DNA of 64,000 nt, taken from an uncultured Eubacteriales bacterium. GTDB taxonomy: Bacteria; Bacillota; Clostridia; Oscillospirales; Oscillospiraceae. The stretch is from NCBI GenBank assembly GCA_900316745.1, contig ONEB01000003.1, positions 93,616 through 157,615 on the forward strand. Reading direction: 5' to 3'. Both the position numbers and the translations under genes were made by a program. Positions 52,397-62,334 of the stretch are shown here, in pieces; position 1 is the first letter of the stretch; each line of letters opens with the position of its first letter. The notes beneath the pieces were generated by a model. It was given only the letters and a program-made list of their open reading frames with translations, did not search any database and had not been told where the DNA came from.

Positions 52397-53389
52397 CTAA
52401 AAAATCTGATCTTTCCAGACCGGCGTTTCAAACAGGCGCCTGCGCGCATCGGGATCATCGGTCTGTGCCAGGATCCACATGAGCTTTGTCACGACGGCTT
52501 CAGTCGTCATGCCGTAGGCTTCAACGAGCCCGAGCTCCTTTTTAGCCCGCTGCCCGACCTGATAAACCTCCATATCGCTGCCCTCAAAGGGCACCTGCGT
52601 CGTCATGACCAGCATTCTGCCGGATGCGATCCAGTCCCGCACCGCGGCATAAAAATCCGAATCACCATACTGCGGCAGACCGCCGACGCCAAAGCTTTCG
52701 ATCACAAGCGCGCTGCAATGCGCGCGCAGGGCATCAAAAATTGCGGTGCTTGTCCCGGGAACGAGCTTGAGGACAAATACGCCCGCGTCCATCGCATCAT
52801 AAAACACCGGACCCCCGGTGATCTCCTCCCGGATATACGGCACAAGCCGCTGGTTGCGGAAGATCGCCGTCGGCGGATAGTCCACACTGTCAAACGCATG
52901 GTAGCTCTTCGTGCGCATTTTGCGGGCGCGCGTGCCGAGAATGACCAGATGATCAAATACCACGTGCACGCCGCAGGCAGCATTATCCGAGGCATATCGG
53001 AACGCGTCCAGCAGGTTGTCGCGCGCATCAGTGTCACGCAGGGAAATGCTCTTCTGCGCGCCGGTAATGACAACGGGCTTGCGGTTGTTCTGGATCAGAT
53101 AAGAAAGCGCCGCCGCTGTATAGGCCATGGTATCCGTCCCGTGGGTGACGACAAAGCCGTCATACTCGTCGTAGTGATCGCGTACGCAGCGCGCCATCTG
53201 AAGCCAGTGGTCGGCGGAGATGTTCGTGCTGTCAAGATTCATCAGCTGTACGGCGTCACATTTGCAGATATCCGCCAGCTCCGGAACGAGCGCCATGAGG
53301 TCCTCGCTTTTCAGCTGCGGTGTCAGGCCCGAGCCGCTGTCCAGCGAGGCAATCGTGCCGCCGGTCGCAATGAGAAGAATGTGTTTCAT
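52397..53389 (-). CDS. ansA: L-asparaginase (type I)
   Basis: About 330 residues. Active-site threonines in TGGTIAS (about 9-15) and VTHGTDTMAYTA (about 82-93), plus the TGAQKS loop. It hydrolyses Asn to Asp and ammonia; the absence of a signal peptide puts it in the cytoplasm. The second ATG (53389) has AGGAGG 8 bases upstream and is preferred to the ATG two codons earlier. Confidence 0.92.
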   Translation of the reverse strand: MKHILLIATGGTIASLDSGSGLTPQLKSEDLMALVPELADICKCDAVQLMNLDSTNISADHWLQMARCVRDHYDEYDGFVVTHGTDTMAYTAAALSYLIQNNRKPVVITGAQKSISLRDTDARDNLLDAFRYASDNAACGVHVVFDHLVILGTRARKMRTKSYHAFDSVDYPPTAIFRNQRLVPYIREEITGGPVFYDAMDAGVFVLKLVPGTSTAIFDALRAHCSALVIESFGVGGLPQYGDSDFYAAVRDWIASGRMLVMTTQVPFEGSDMEVYQVGQRAKKELGLVEAYGMTTEAVVTKLMWILAQTDDPDARRRLFETPVWKDQIF

Positions 53390-53484
53390 GTGCATTCCTC
53401 CTTATGATAATACTCTAAATCAAAATCCGAACAGCGTCAACCGGTTTTTCAATGCAAGATTCTCCGAAAATGAGCAGTTTTATG

Positions 53485-53513
53485 TTGACCCTGCGGGCGG
53501 ATTGGAGTATTAT
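53485..53513 (+). promoter_or_regulatory. Promoter of the surface-polymer operon
   Basis: TTGACC (53485-53490), 17-base spacer, TATTAT (53508-53513), about 37 bases before the first gene. Confidence 0.7.
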
Positions 53514-53550
53514 AAATTATTATTGTATCAAGCACACAAAGGATGACAAT

Positions 53551-54990
53551 ATGAACCTGCAACCAAACGATTCCGCGCATCGTGCAAAGCTTGCCCGCTT
53601 CTGGATCTGGGTCCTAGTCCTGTCTCAGCCGGTGCTGGACGCCGTGTCCTACTGGGCGGCGGAACTGAACATGAGCAGCACGCTGACGCTCGGCGTTCGC
53701 ATGCTGATCCTCGCCGTGACCGTGATCATCGCCTTTGCGCTCTCTAATCGGAAGCGGTATTATCTCCTGACGGCTGTGATCCTCGCCGCGTTCTGGGCAG
53801 CGCACATGCTTGCCTGCAGGCGCGTGGGGTATGTCTCTCCCATCACGGACACGACCAATTTTGTACGCGTGGCGCAGCTGCCCGTCTATACGCTTGCGCT
53901 CATCACGCTCCTGCGCACCGCCGGTGACATTCCCGCCCTGATTGAAAGGGCGCTCTCAGCCGATCTCTGGATCATCGCCGTGATCAGCGTTCTGGCCGTT
54001 GTGACCGGGACGAACAATCCCACTTACCCGAAATGGGGCATCGGCATTTCCGGCTGGTTTGCGCTTCCGAACTCTCAAAGCGCGATCTACGGTGTGCTGA
54101 CGCTCATCACCGTGCTCTCCGCCGTTCGGGAAAAGAAGCCTGTTACCGCGATCCTGCGCTGCGCCGTCGGCTTCGCGCTGCTCTTTTTCCTCGGCACGCG
54201 TCTGGCGTTTGCCGAGATCTTTGCGATTGCGCTCATTGTCGTCACCGCCATGCTGATCACGAAAACCGCAGACAGGCGCATACTCTGCGCCGTGCTCGTG
54301 CTTTCAGTTGCATGCGGAGCATTGTTTCACCAGAGCCCGATGTACCAAAACCGCGTTGCATTCTCTCAGAGCGCGGATATCCAGCAGGAGGACGCCGACG
54401 AGACTGTGGAGCAGACGCCTCCGCCGCCCGTGGAATACGACTGGCTGCCAGATGCGCAGGAATCCATTGACATGCTCTATCGGCAGTATCAGCCGCTGAT
54501 GATCAACCGCTTCGGTCTGGAGCCCGTGAAAGCCGCGTTCGGATACACCGACGACGTATCCAAGCTCGGCGATCTGCGCCTGTGCAAGATTCTGTTCTGC
54601 CGGATGGCAATGGATGAGCTTCCCGTGACCAGCAGACTCTTCGGTTTTGAGCTTGCGACCACGCTTTACGAGGACGGCATCTTCGATGTGGAAAACGATT
54701 TTCACGGGATGTATTTCCTCTACGGCATCGTCGGTCTGACGCTGATTGTCGCGTATCTTGCCGTATTTGCCGTGCGCGCGCTCTGGCGGATGCTACATGA
54801 TCCCAGGCGCTATCTTACGCTCCCCGTCTGCGCTTACAGCACAGCGTCGGCCATTCTGGTCATCAACGCCTATTTTTCCGCAAGCGTTCTGCGGCGTCCG
54901 AACGCATCGGTCTATCTCTCGATCGCACTTGCGGTCCTCTGGATTCTGACCGAGAAGCAAAACAGCAGCGATGGAAAGGAGAACGCATGA
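53551..54990 (+). CDS. O-antigen ligase/Wzy-like membrane protein, copy 1
   Basis: 479 residues, about ten membrane helices with a large extracytoplasmic loop (about 255-395). It shares with the protein at 58266-59711 the same order of features: PVLD-SYW near the N terminus, a GTRLAF segment, QSPMYQN at the start of the large loop, NDFHGMYFLYG just before the last helices and LRRPNAS near the C terminus. It resembles O-antigen ligase/polymerase-type proteins, which move polymer from a lipid carrier or polymerise it. AAAGGATG precedes the ATG. First gene of the cluster. Confidence 0.78.
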   Translation: MNLQPNDSAHRAKLARFWIWVLVLSQPVLDAVSYWAAELNMSSTLTLGVRMLILAVTVIIAFALSNRKRYYLLTAVILAAFWAAHMLACRRVGYVSPITDTTNFVRVAQLPVYTLALITLLRTAGDIPALIERALSADLWIIAVISVLAVVTGTNNPTYPKWGIGISGWFALPNSQSAIYGVLTLITVLSAVREKKPVTAILRCAVGFALLFFLGTRLAFAEIFAIALIVVTAMLITKTADRRILCAVLVLSVACGALFHQSPMYQNRVAFSQSADIQQEDADETVEQTPPPPVEYDWLPDAQESIDMLYRQYQPLMINRFGLEPVKAAFGYTDDVSKLGDLRLCKILFCRMAMDELPVTSRLFGFELATTLYEDGIFDVENDFHGMYFLYGIVGLTLIVAYLAVFAVRALWRMLHDPRRYLTLPVCAYSTASAILVINAYFSASVLRRPNASVYLSIALAVLWILTEKQNSSDGKENA

Positions 54991-56522
54991 AACAGCAAAA
55001 AAGAACCCTCCGCACCATCGCCCTCGTGATCGCCATTACGCTTCTGACGAAGGTGCTCGGTGTTGTCCGCGAGGCGCTGCAGGCGCGTGTGTTCGGCACG
55101 GCGCTGGCGTTCGACCTCTATACGATTTCCTACAACAACACGATCTATATCTTCACGACCGTTGCCTACGCTCTGTGCGTCGCAGCCGTGCCGATCATCT
55201 CCAAGAAGCTGGAATCGGATCGCGAGGCCGCTTTCCGCACAGCAGGCAATCTCATCTGCGTATCGCTGGTTGTGAGTCTCGTGCTCACGGCGCTGCTTTC
55301 CCTCGTCGTGCAGTTTGCGCCGGCAGCGGAATTTCTGAACGTCGCGAGCGAGAATGCCCCGGTCCTGCGCACCTATCTGCAGATCTGCCTGCTCACGCTG
55401 CCGCTGATCGTGCTCATCTATCTGCTCGTATCCGTGTTTCAGTCCATGGAGCACTATACGCTGCAGGGCAGTCTGAGTCTGCCGTACAACATTCTCCTGA
55501 TCGTATTCCTGGCGCTCTTTGCAAGCCGTGAGAACATGCTGGGCTACATCCTGGTGGTATGCCTTGCGTGGGTGCTTCAGCTGGCGATGACGGTGCCGAG
55601 CTGGATTCAGGAAAAATTCCGTTTCTACCCGGCGCTTCGCTTCAACGATCCGGATGTAAAACTCTTTTTCCGCACGACGGTCGTGACGGTGTTCACAACC
55701 AGCATCTTCCTCTGGTGCTATCTCGCCGACTCCGCGACCGTGACGCGCTTCGGAGACGGGGCTGTGAGCGCGGTATACTATGCCGACAAGCTCTTTACCC
55801 CCGTCGCGACGACGCTGATTTACAGCATCAGTGTCGTGCTCTTCCCGAAGTACAATCAGGAATACTCGCGTGTGAGTGCGCGCGAATATAAAAAATACGT
55901 CGGCGGTACAGTTGAGAATACGCTCTTCGTGATTCTCCCGTTTTCCGCGATGTTCATGGTCTTTGCCGTGCCGATCATCCACGTTCTGTTTGAGGGCGGC
56001 AATTTTGACGCTGACTCCACAGCCATGACCAGCAGTGTGTTTGCCATGTACTCCATCGGCATGGCAGGCTTCTGCGTGCTGGATCTCATCAACAAGGCCT
56101 ACTATACGATGGGCAAAACACTCACCCCGCTTCTGATCAACGCTCTGGTTCTGGGGCTGGATCTCGTATTGAACGCGGTCGTCCGTTCCGGCGGCAGCGG
56201 CGGCATGATCGCAATGGTGACTGCAATCGCGCTCACCATCGGCGGGCTCGTCGCGCTCGTGTGCTTCTTCCGCTCGGAAAAAGGCACGCTGAACACCGCC
56301 CGCGTGATCAAGAATCTGGTCGCCGCGGCTGTGATGTCCGGCGTGCTCTGGGCGCTCACAAAGCTTCTGTACAGCCCCGACGGCAGCAAGCTGGTCGTGC
56401 TTGCGGAGTTCATACTGCTCGGCGTGCTCGGCATTGCGATCTATGCCGCTGTGTGCTGGCTGCTGAACGAACGTGAAGCGCTTCGGCTCATCTCCGTAAA
56501 ATTCAGAAAACGCGAGGACTGA
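54987..56522 (+). CDS. murJ: MurJ/MviN-family lipid flippase
   Basis: 511 residues, about 14 membrane helices, MOP exporter superfamily. The N-terminal KVLGVVREALQARVFGT and later ADKLFTPVATTLIYSISVVLFP and YYTMGKTLTP segments are typical of MurJ. It would flip lipid II, or here possibly another lipid-linked intermediate because it lies inside a surface-polymer cluster. The ATG overlaps the preceding stop. Confidence 0.92.
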   Translation: MKQQKRTLRTIALVIAITLLTKVLGVVREALQARVFGTALAFDLYTISYNNTIYIFTTVAYALCVAAVPIISKKLESDREAAFRTAGNLICVSLVVSLVLTALLSLVVQFAPAAEFLNVASENAPVLRTYLQICLLTLPLIVLIYLLVSVFQSMEHYTLQGSLSLPYNILLIVFLALFASRENMLGYILVVCLAWVLQLAMTVPSWIQEKFRFYPALRFNDPDVKLFFRTTVVTVFTTSIFLWCYLADSATVTRFGDGAVSAVYYADKLFTPVATTLIYSISVVLFPKYNQEYSRVSAREYKKYVGGTVENTLFVILPFSAMFMVFAVPIIHVLFEGGNFDADSTAMTSSVFAMYSIGMAGFCVLDLINKAYYTMGKTLTPLLINALVLGLDLVLNAVVRSGGSGGMIAMVTAIALTIGGLVALVCFFRSEKGTLNTARVIKNLVAAAVMSGVLWALTKLLYSPDGSKLVVLAEFILLGVLGIAIYAAVCWLLNEREALRLISVKFRKRED

Positions 56523-56523
56523 C

Positions 56524-58257
56524 ATGAAAGAACACCTGAAACCCTATCGTCTGTTCGTGCTGCTCGCATTGCTCTGCACGCTGGCTGCCGCCTGGCTTGT
56601 GGTCTTCCGCATCCGGGTCGAGGAACCCCAGAAGCAGGTCGCGGTCGTCACGTCCTGGGAAGACATTTCGCTGATGAAATACTTCTCTGACGTTCCGGAA
56701 ACCGAATGGCTCGCAGCGCTGAAAGAAGGCGGTCTGGAGGCCGTCATGCTTCCGGTTGCACAGATGGACGACGAGAGCATCACGAAGCCGATTCTCGACG
56801 CAGGACTGAAGATTGCCCAGGTCGGCGGTGAGGCCGAGGGCGGCATTTACTTTTTCGCGACGAAATACGATTCACTGATGACGCCGCGTCTGAGCGACTC
56901 CGTGAAGCGTACGCGTGAAACACTCCCCGCCAAGGTGGTGCTTCCCTCCATCGAGGACACGGACAGCACCCTTGTGCTGGTGGAAAACATCATGCAGACC
57001 GGCAGCTTTGTGCCGAGACACTATCGGCTCATCAACTACGACGGCAGCGCGGCAAAGTGCTTCTGGCTCAACAAGGCATTTGCGTGCAGATATGCATCCC
57101 TCGGTTATTCCGGTTCCGAGGAGCTTGTGAACATGATGTTCCGCGCGGTGATCGACCGCGGCATGACCGTGATCTGGATCTCTCCGCTGACGGACACGAA
57201 CGGACACCCTGTCACAGACCCGCACGAATACACCGTTATGCTCCGGTCGCTGCAGGATCGCATTGCGCCGGCAGGCTATACGTTCGGCATGCCGGATGCG
57301 ATCCCGGCGTTCGGCATGTCCCCGATTCTGCTTGCAATCTGCGGCGTCGGGATCATGGCGGCATGCATGATGGTGCTTGCGCTGATCTATCAGCCAAAGC
57401 GAAAATGGCTCTATTGGGCGCTGTTTGCGCTGCTGGCTGCCGAGAGCGTTCTGGCTCCGTTTGTGTTCATCGAGCAGCAGATGCAGATACTTGCGCTGCT
57501 TGCCGCGATGGCATTCCCGGCGCTTGCGGTTTTGCTGCTCGCCGACCGGCTCCGCAATGCGCCCGTCGGAAAGCACGCCTCTGTCGGACGCTTCGTTGCG
57601 ACCCTTCTGAGCTGTCTTGTGATCGTGCTGTGGGGCTGCCTGTACATCAGCGCCGTGCAGACAACGAGTCTCTATCTGCTGGTCCTGCGCCTCTTCCGCG
57701 GGGTAAAGCTCAGCCAGCTCGGCGTCTACGGCTTCTCCGCGCTTGTGATGGCATGGGTCTTCCTGCACCACAAGGGCAACACTCTGCGCTCTGACTTCTT
57801 CGCCCTGTTTCCGAAAGAGAACCGCCGCGTAAGAATGCAGACGATCACGGCGATCGCCGTTGTTGTCGTTGCCGGCGCAGTCTATGTGCTGCGCAGCGGA
57901 GACGGCATGCTGTCCGTTCCCACGCTGGAGCAGCGGATCCGCAACACGCTGGAAACGATCCTGCTCTATCGCCCGAGAACCAAAGAATTTCTCGTTGCTT
58001 TCCCCGCCGTTGCCGCGGCTTTTGCCTTTGCCGCGCGCGGCAACCGCGTCTGGACCGCGCTGTTCGGCGTGCTCGGCGGCATCGGGTTTGCCTCTGTGGC
58101 AAACACATTCTGCCACATGCGCGCGCATTTCACGGTCTCGCTGTATCGCACGCTTCTGAGCATTGCGATCGGACTTGTGATCGGCATCCTCATTACGCTC
58201 ATCGCGCGTCTCTGGCCGCTGAGCGGAACCTATGAACCTCTGACCGAGAAGGAGTGA
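56524..58257 (+). CDS. DUF5693 family membrane protein
   Basis: 577 residues. One N-terminal helix, then an extracytoplasmic domain (about 35-255), then about eight to nine helices to the C terminus. This matches DUF5693, a family found in Firmicutes next to cell-wall-polymer genes, often near csaB-type pyruvyl transferases; its function is unknown. Starts one base after the murJ stop, so coupled. Confidence 0.82.
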   Translation: MKEHLKPYRLFVLLALLCTLAAAWLVVFRIRVEEPQKQVAVVTSWEDISLMKYFSDVPETEWLAALKEGGLEAVMLPVAQMDDESITKPILDAGLKIAQVGGEAEGGIYFFATKYDSLMTPRLSDSVKRTRETLPAKVVLPSIEDTDSTLVLVENIMQTGSFVPRHYRLINYDGSAAKCFWLNKAFACRYASLGYSGSEELVNMMFRAVIDRGMTVIWISPLTDTNGHPVTDPHEYTVMLRSLQDRIAPAGYTFGMPDAIPAFGMSPILLAICGVGIMAACMMVLALIYQPKRKWLYWALFALLAAESVLAPFVFIEQQMQILALLAAMAFPALAVLLLADRLRNAPVGKHASVGRFVATLLSCLVIVLWGCLYISAVQTTSLYLLVLRLFRGVKLSQLGVYGFSALVMAWVFLHHKGNTLRSDFFALFPKENRRVRMQTITAIAVVVVAGAVYVLRSGDGMLSVPTLEQRIRNTLETILLYRPRTKEFLVAFPAVAAAFAFAARGNRVWTALFGVLGGIGFASVANTFCHMRAHFTVSLYRTLLSIAIGLVIGILITLIARLWPLSGTYEPLTEKE

Positions 58258-58265
58258 CACGCTCC

Positions 58266-59711
58266 ATGGAGCACACCCCAAACAAACCCATACTTCCATG
58301 GATGCGTCCGGCTCTGCTGGCGCTGTTCGCGCTGCAGCCGCTTCTGGATATCCTGTCTTACTGGTCTGTTCCGCTGCAGATCCCGGATGCGGTTTCGACC
58401 GTCCTGCGCGCAGCCGTTCTGATCGGTTTTGGTCTGGTCGGTTTTTCAGTCTCTCAAAGAAAGAAGCTGTATCTCTTCGGCTTTCTTGCCGCCGCAGTCC
58501 TTTTGGCTGGGCACGTGCTCTCCTGCATGCAGGCGGGCTACCTGGATCCCGGTTCCGATCTGGCAAATTTCATGCGCGTGGTGCAGCTGCCGCTCTTTAC
58601 GGGGTGTCTGATCTCCTGTCTTCGCCGCGACCGCCACAGCGCGCGCACGGTCGAAAAGGGGCTGATTCTAAACTTCTGGATCATTACCGCGTCCGTCGCG
58701 CTGAGTCTTCTGACGCACACGGCCTCTGCCACCTATGACGAGAGCGGCTTCGGCGTGATTGGCTGGTTTGCCACCACGAATGCCCAGAGCAGCATTCTGA
58801 GCATGCTGGTGCCGATCGTGGTCGTGCTGTATTACCGCAAGCGCGTTTTCCCGCTGTTTTGTCTCGCGGCGCTCACAGGCTTTGCGCAGCTGTACTTTGT
58901 CGGCACGCGGCTCGCGTTCCTCACGATCCTGATCACCTTTATCGGTCTTGTGATCACGGCGCTCATCACGCGGAATATCAGCCGCAGGTATCTGATCGCG
59001 CTCGGGCTCATCTGCGCTGTATGCCTCCTGGGCGTCAAGCAGTCGCCCATGTACCGCAACCAGGCGCACTACAACGCCGCAATGGAATCCAAGCAGAGCG
59101 ATTCCTCCCGGATGATCCGGGAGGGCACGACGCTGCCGCAGGACTTCACGCCGGTCGCACCTGAGGACGAGCCGGAGGAAGTGGACGAGCAGACGCTGGA
59201 AATGATCTACAACTTCTACGCAAAGGAGCTCTGCAATCGATTCGGGACCGAGCGTGTGATGGAGCGCTACCACTACACGCGCGATATTCCGACGATCACA
59301 GCCACGCGCATGGTCAAGATCAACTTCTGCGAAATGCTCATGGAAGAGCTGCCCGGGCTGTCGCGCTGGTTCGGCATCGAGCTGAGCCGTATGACCTATA
59401 ACGGCTTCAACTACGACGCGGAAAACGATTTTCACGGCATCTATTTCCTTTACGGATCTGTCGGGCTCACAATGATGATCGCATTCCTCGCGTATTTTGT
59501 ATACTTGATCATCAGGGCGCTGCTGCGCGACTTTAAGCGCGTTTTCACGCTGGAGGCCGGCGCTTTCGGCATGGCTTTCCTGCTGGCAATTGTCTATGCA
59601 TACCACACGGCGGGGCTTCTGCGCCGCCCGAATGCTTCATTCTATCTCTCTGTGATCCTCGCTTACATCTACTATCTGGTGCAGCTGCGCAGAAATGAGG
59701 CCGTACAATGA
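58266..59711 (+). CDS. O-antigen ligase/Wzy-like membrane protein, copy 2
   Basis: 481 residues, about ten helices. A paralogue of the protein at 53551-54990, with matching PLLD-SYW, GTRLAF, QSPMYRN, NDFHGIYFLYGSVG and LRRPNAS segments, but clearly diverged between them. The large loop is acidic (EDEPEEVDEQ). ATG 58266 has AAGGAG 11 bases upstream; a GTG at 58254 overlapping the previous stop is an alternative. Its stop overlaps the GT2 start. Confidence 0.78.
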   Translation: MEHTPNKPILPWMRPALLALFALQPLLDILSYWSVPLQIPDAVSTVLRAAVLIGFGLVGFSVSQRKKLYLFGFLAAAVLLAGHVLSCMQAGYLDPGSDLANFMRVVQLPLFTGCLISCLRRDRHSARTVEKGLILNFWIITASVALSLLTHTASATYDESGFGVIGWFATTNAQSSILSMLVPIVVVLYYRKRVFPLFCLAALTGFAQLYFVGTRLAFLTILITFIGLVITALITRNISRRYLIALGLICAVCLLGVKQSPMYRNQAHYNAAMESKQSDSSRMIREGTTLPQDFTPVAPEDEPEEVDEQTLEMIYNFYAKELCNRFGTERVMERYHYTRDIPTITATRMVKINFCEMLMEELPGLSRWFGIELSRMTYNGFNYDAENDFHGIYFLYGSVGLTMMIAFLAYFVYLIIRALLRDFKRVFTLEAGAFGMAFLLAIVYAYHTAGLLRRPNASFYLSVILAYIYYLVQLRRNEAVQ

Positions 59712-60694
59712 GATTCAGCATCGTGATCCCGGTCTACAACGTCAGGGACTATCTTGAAGCCTGCTTCCGCTCGGTAATTGCACAGGGCGGAGACGACTAT
59801 GAGATCATCCTCGTGGACGACGGCTCCACCGACGGCGAGAGCGGGGCTCTGTGCGATCGTCTGGCATCTCAGGCGCCTGATCGCACGATCGTCATTCACA
59901 AGCCTAACGGCGGCCTCGGGGACGCCAGAAACGTGGGTCTGGAGCGCGCGCGTGGCGAATATGTGCTCTTTGTGGACAGCGACGACTATCTGCTGCCGGG
60001 GCTTCTCGACGCGCTGCGGGAAAAGCTCGCTGCAACCGATGCGGATATCATCGACTTCGGCTTTGTTGTCGATCACGGCGGCACGATCCGCGAGCGGCAT
60101 TTCGGCGAGATGACGGCTTTCGGAACGTTCGCGCTTGCAGAGCATCCGGAGGCGCTGCTCGTGCTGCCCGCTGCCTGGAGGCGTCTGTATCGAAGGAGTC
60201 TGTTTCTGGACAATGCGATCCGCTATCCGTCCCGGGTCTGGTATGAGGATATTCGCACGACGCCGAAGCTCTTTGCAAAAGCGCGGTCCATTACCGCGCT
60301 CGACGCGCCGTATTACGGATACATGGTGCGAGAGGGCTCCATCACGCGCAACGCGAACGCCGCGCGCAATGTCGAGATTCTCGAGGCTTTCGACGATCTC
60401 AGAGACTGGTTTTCCAACGAGGAGCTCTGGGACCCCTACCGCGACGAATTTACGCGGCTTGCGGTCGATCACATTCTGCTGGCGGCATCTGTCCGCGTGC
60501 TGAAAACCGATCCGGCGCATCCGCTTTTGAAGGAATTTCAGTCCTACATGGATTCCCATTTTCCGCATTATATGGATTGCCCTTATTTATCTGAGCTGCC
60601 GCAGCAACACAAGCTGATTCTGAAGCTTCTGCGCGGCGGGCACTTCAAGACAATCCGCGCGCTGTTCGCACTCAAAGATTCCATCGCGAAATAA
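59708..60694 (+). CDS. Family 2 glycosyltransferase
   Basis: 328 residues. GT-A fold with FSIVIPVYN (3-11), VDDGSTDG and the metal-binding DSDD (about 87-90). It would add a sugar to a lipid-linked intermediate at the inner face of the membrane; donor and acceptor unknown. ATGA overlap with the preceding gene. Confidence 0.9.
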   Translation: MRFSIVIPVYNVRDYLEACFRSVIAQGGDDYEIILVDDGSTDGESGALCDRLASQAPDRTIVIHKPNGGLGDARNVGLERARGEYVLFVDSDDYLLPGLLDALREKLAATDADIIDFGFVVDHGGTIRERHFGEMTAFGTFALAEHPEALLVLPAAWRRLYRRSLFLDNAIRYPSRVWYEDIRTTPKLFAKARSITALDAPYYGYMVREGSITRNANAARNVEILEAFDDLRDWFSNEELWDPYRDEFTRLAVDHILLAASVRVLKTDPAHPLLKEFQSYMDSHFPHYMDCPYLSELPQQHKLILKLLRGGHFKTIRALFALKDSIAK

Positions 60695-60762
60695 CCGCAT
60701 CCGCGCTGCCGCAAGTCCAGATCCGGCTGCAGCAGCGCTTTTCCATGCCGAGGAGGTGTGCT

Positions 60763-62283
60763 GTGTCCAGAACTGAAAACTCGCTGCGCAACCTGCGCTA
60801 CGCAGCACTCCTGAATCTCGCGCTCGTGATCGTAAACTTCATCGCCCGGCGCATCTTCGTCATGGTCCTCTCCGAGCAGTATCTCGGTTTGAACGGCACG
60901 TTCACAAACATTCTCTCCATGCTCTCGATCGCTGAGCTGGGCGTGGGGACTGCCATCACATACAGCATGTACAGGCCGCTTGCCGTGCATGATGAGGATC
61001 TGCTCCTGTCGCTGATGGCGCTGTATCGGCGGTTTTACCGCATCATCGGGCTCGTGATCGCGGTGCTGGGCGTTGCGCTCACGCCGCTCCTGCCCTATCT
61101 CACGCACGATCTGCCGGACATCCCGAACATTCGGCTGATCTATCTGCTGTTTGTGCTGGATTCGGCGCTCTCCTATGCGCTGGTCTATAAGCAAAGTCTT
61201 ATCTCTGCCGACCAGAAGCAGTACATCGTCACAGCATACCGCAACATTGCGCTGATCGTGCTCGCGGTCGTGCAGAGCGCGCTGCTGCTTCTGACGAAAA
61301 ACTACTATGTCTATCTGGCGGCAAAGATCCTGTCCACGGTCGCGATCAACGTGCTCCTTGCGCGAAAGGCAGACCGGATGTATCCGTTTTTGCGCCGCAG
61401 GGACATCCCCGCTCTCCCCGGTGCTGTGCGCCAGGAGATCAGCAAAAACATCCGCGCTACGCTCATCCACAAGCTCGGAACGGTCGTGGTATTCCAGACA
61501 GACAATCTTCTGATCGCCTTTTTCGTCGGCGCAGTTTCGGTCGGCATTTACTCCAACTATGTCATGATCACCTCCGGTCTTACGACCGCGTATCTGCTGA
61601 TCTTCCGGTCGCTCACGGCGAGCGTCGGCAATCTCTGCGCCGAGGATGACAGGACGCACGCGCGCGAGGTCTTCTGGCAGGTGGATCTGTTCGGGCGCTG
61701 GCTCTATGGCTTCAGCGCGATCTGTCTTGTTGCGCTGCTCAACCACTTTATCGGCTCGATCTGGCTGACGGAGACCTATCTCTTCCCGATGCCGCTTGTG
61801 CTCATCATCGCGGCAAACTTCTATATTACCGGAATGCGGCAGAGCGTGCTGACCTATCGGGACGCGTTGGGGCTATACTGGTATGACCGCTACAAGGCGG
61901 TCTTCGAGGCGCTCATCAATCTCGTCGTGTCGATCCTTCTGGCGCGCAGCATGGGCATTCTCGGCATCTTCATCGGCACGTTTGTCAGCACCGTCACGAC
62001 CTGCCTGTGGGTGGAGCCGTATATGCTCTTCAGGCACGGATTCCACTTCCCTGTGCGCGGCTATTTTGTGCGCTATGCCATGCATACGCTCCTCACAATC
62101 GCGGCAGGAGCCTTGACGCTGTATGTCTGCGCGCTGCTGCCGGGAGCGGGGCTCCTCCCCTTTATCGGCAAGCTCTGTATCTGCGCGATCCTGCCGAACC
62201 TGGCGTACTGGCTCTTTTACAGACGGACACCAGAATTCCGCGCCCTGTGGACCATGCTCCTGCGGCGGCTGAAACGCACATAA
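60763..62283 (+). CDS. Wzx-like polysaccharide flippase (MOP superfamily)
   Basis: 506 residues from a GTG with AGGAGG 6 bases upstream. About 12-14 membrane helices; N-terminal NFIARRIFVMVLSEQYLGLNG is typical of clostridial oligosaccharide flippases with a polysaccharide-biosynthesis C-terminal domain. It probably carries a lipid-linked oligosaccharide across the membrane. It lies 68 bases after the GT2 gene and closes the cluster. Confidence 0.85.
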   Translation: MSRTENSLRNLRYAALLNLALVIVNFIARRIFVMVLSEQYLGLNGTFTNILSMLSIAELGVGTAITYSMYRPLAVHDEDLLLSLMALYRRFYRIIGLVIAVLGVALTPLLPYLTHDLPDIPNIRLIYLLFVLDSALSYALVYKQSLISADQKQYIVTAYRNIALIVLAVVQSALLLLTKNYYVYLAAKILSTVAINVLLARKADRMYPFLRRRDIPALPGAVRQEISKNIRATLIHKLGTVVVFQTDNLLIAFFVGAVSVGIYSNYVMITSGLTTAYLLIFRSLTASVGNLCAEDDRTHAREVFWQVDLFGRWLYGFSAICLVALLNHFIGSIWLTETYLFPMPLVLIIAANFYITGMRQSVLTYRDALGLYWYDRYKAVFEALINLVVSILLARSMGILGIFIGTFVSTVTTCLWVEPYMLFRHGFHFPVRGYFVRYAMHTLLTIAAGALTLYVCALLPGAGLLPFIGKLCICAILPNLAYWLFYRRTPEFRALWTMLLRRLKRT

Positions 62284-62321
62284 AAAAAGCTTTGAAGATC
62301 CGGGATCTTCAAAGCTTTTTT
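62283..62321. terminator. Bidirectional terminator
   Basis: AAAAAAGCTTTGAAGATCC and its complement form a 19-base stem with a minimal loop between the convergent flippase and ECF genes; A/T runs on both sides. Confidence 0.88.
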
Positions 62322-62334
62322 CATAATCGAGTAT

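Noticed and set aside
54912-56525. Long minus-strand frame opposite murJ
   Set aside because: Charged, low-complexity translation with no motif; murJ on the plus strand is clear.
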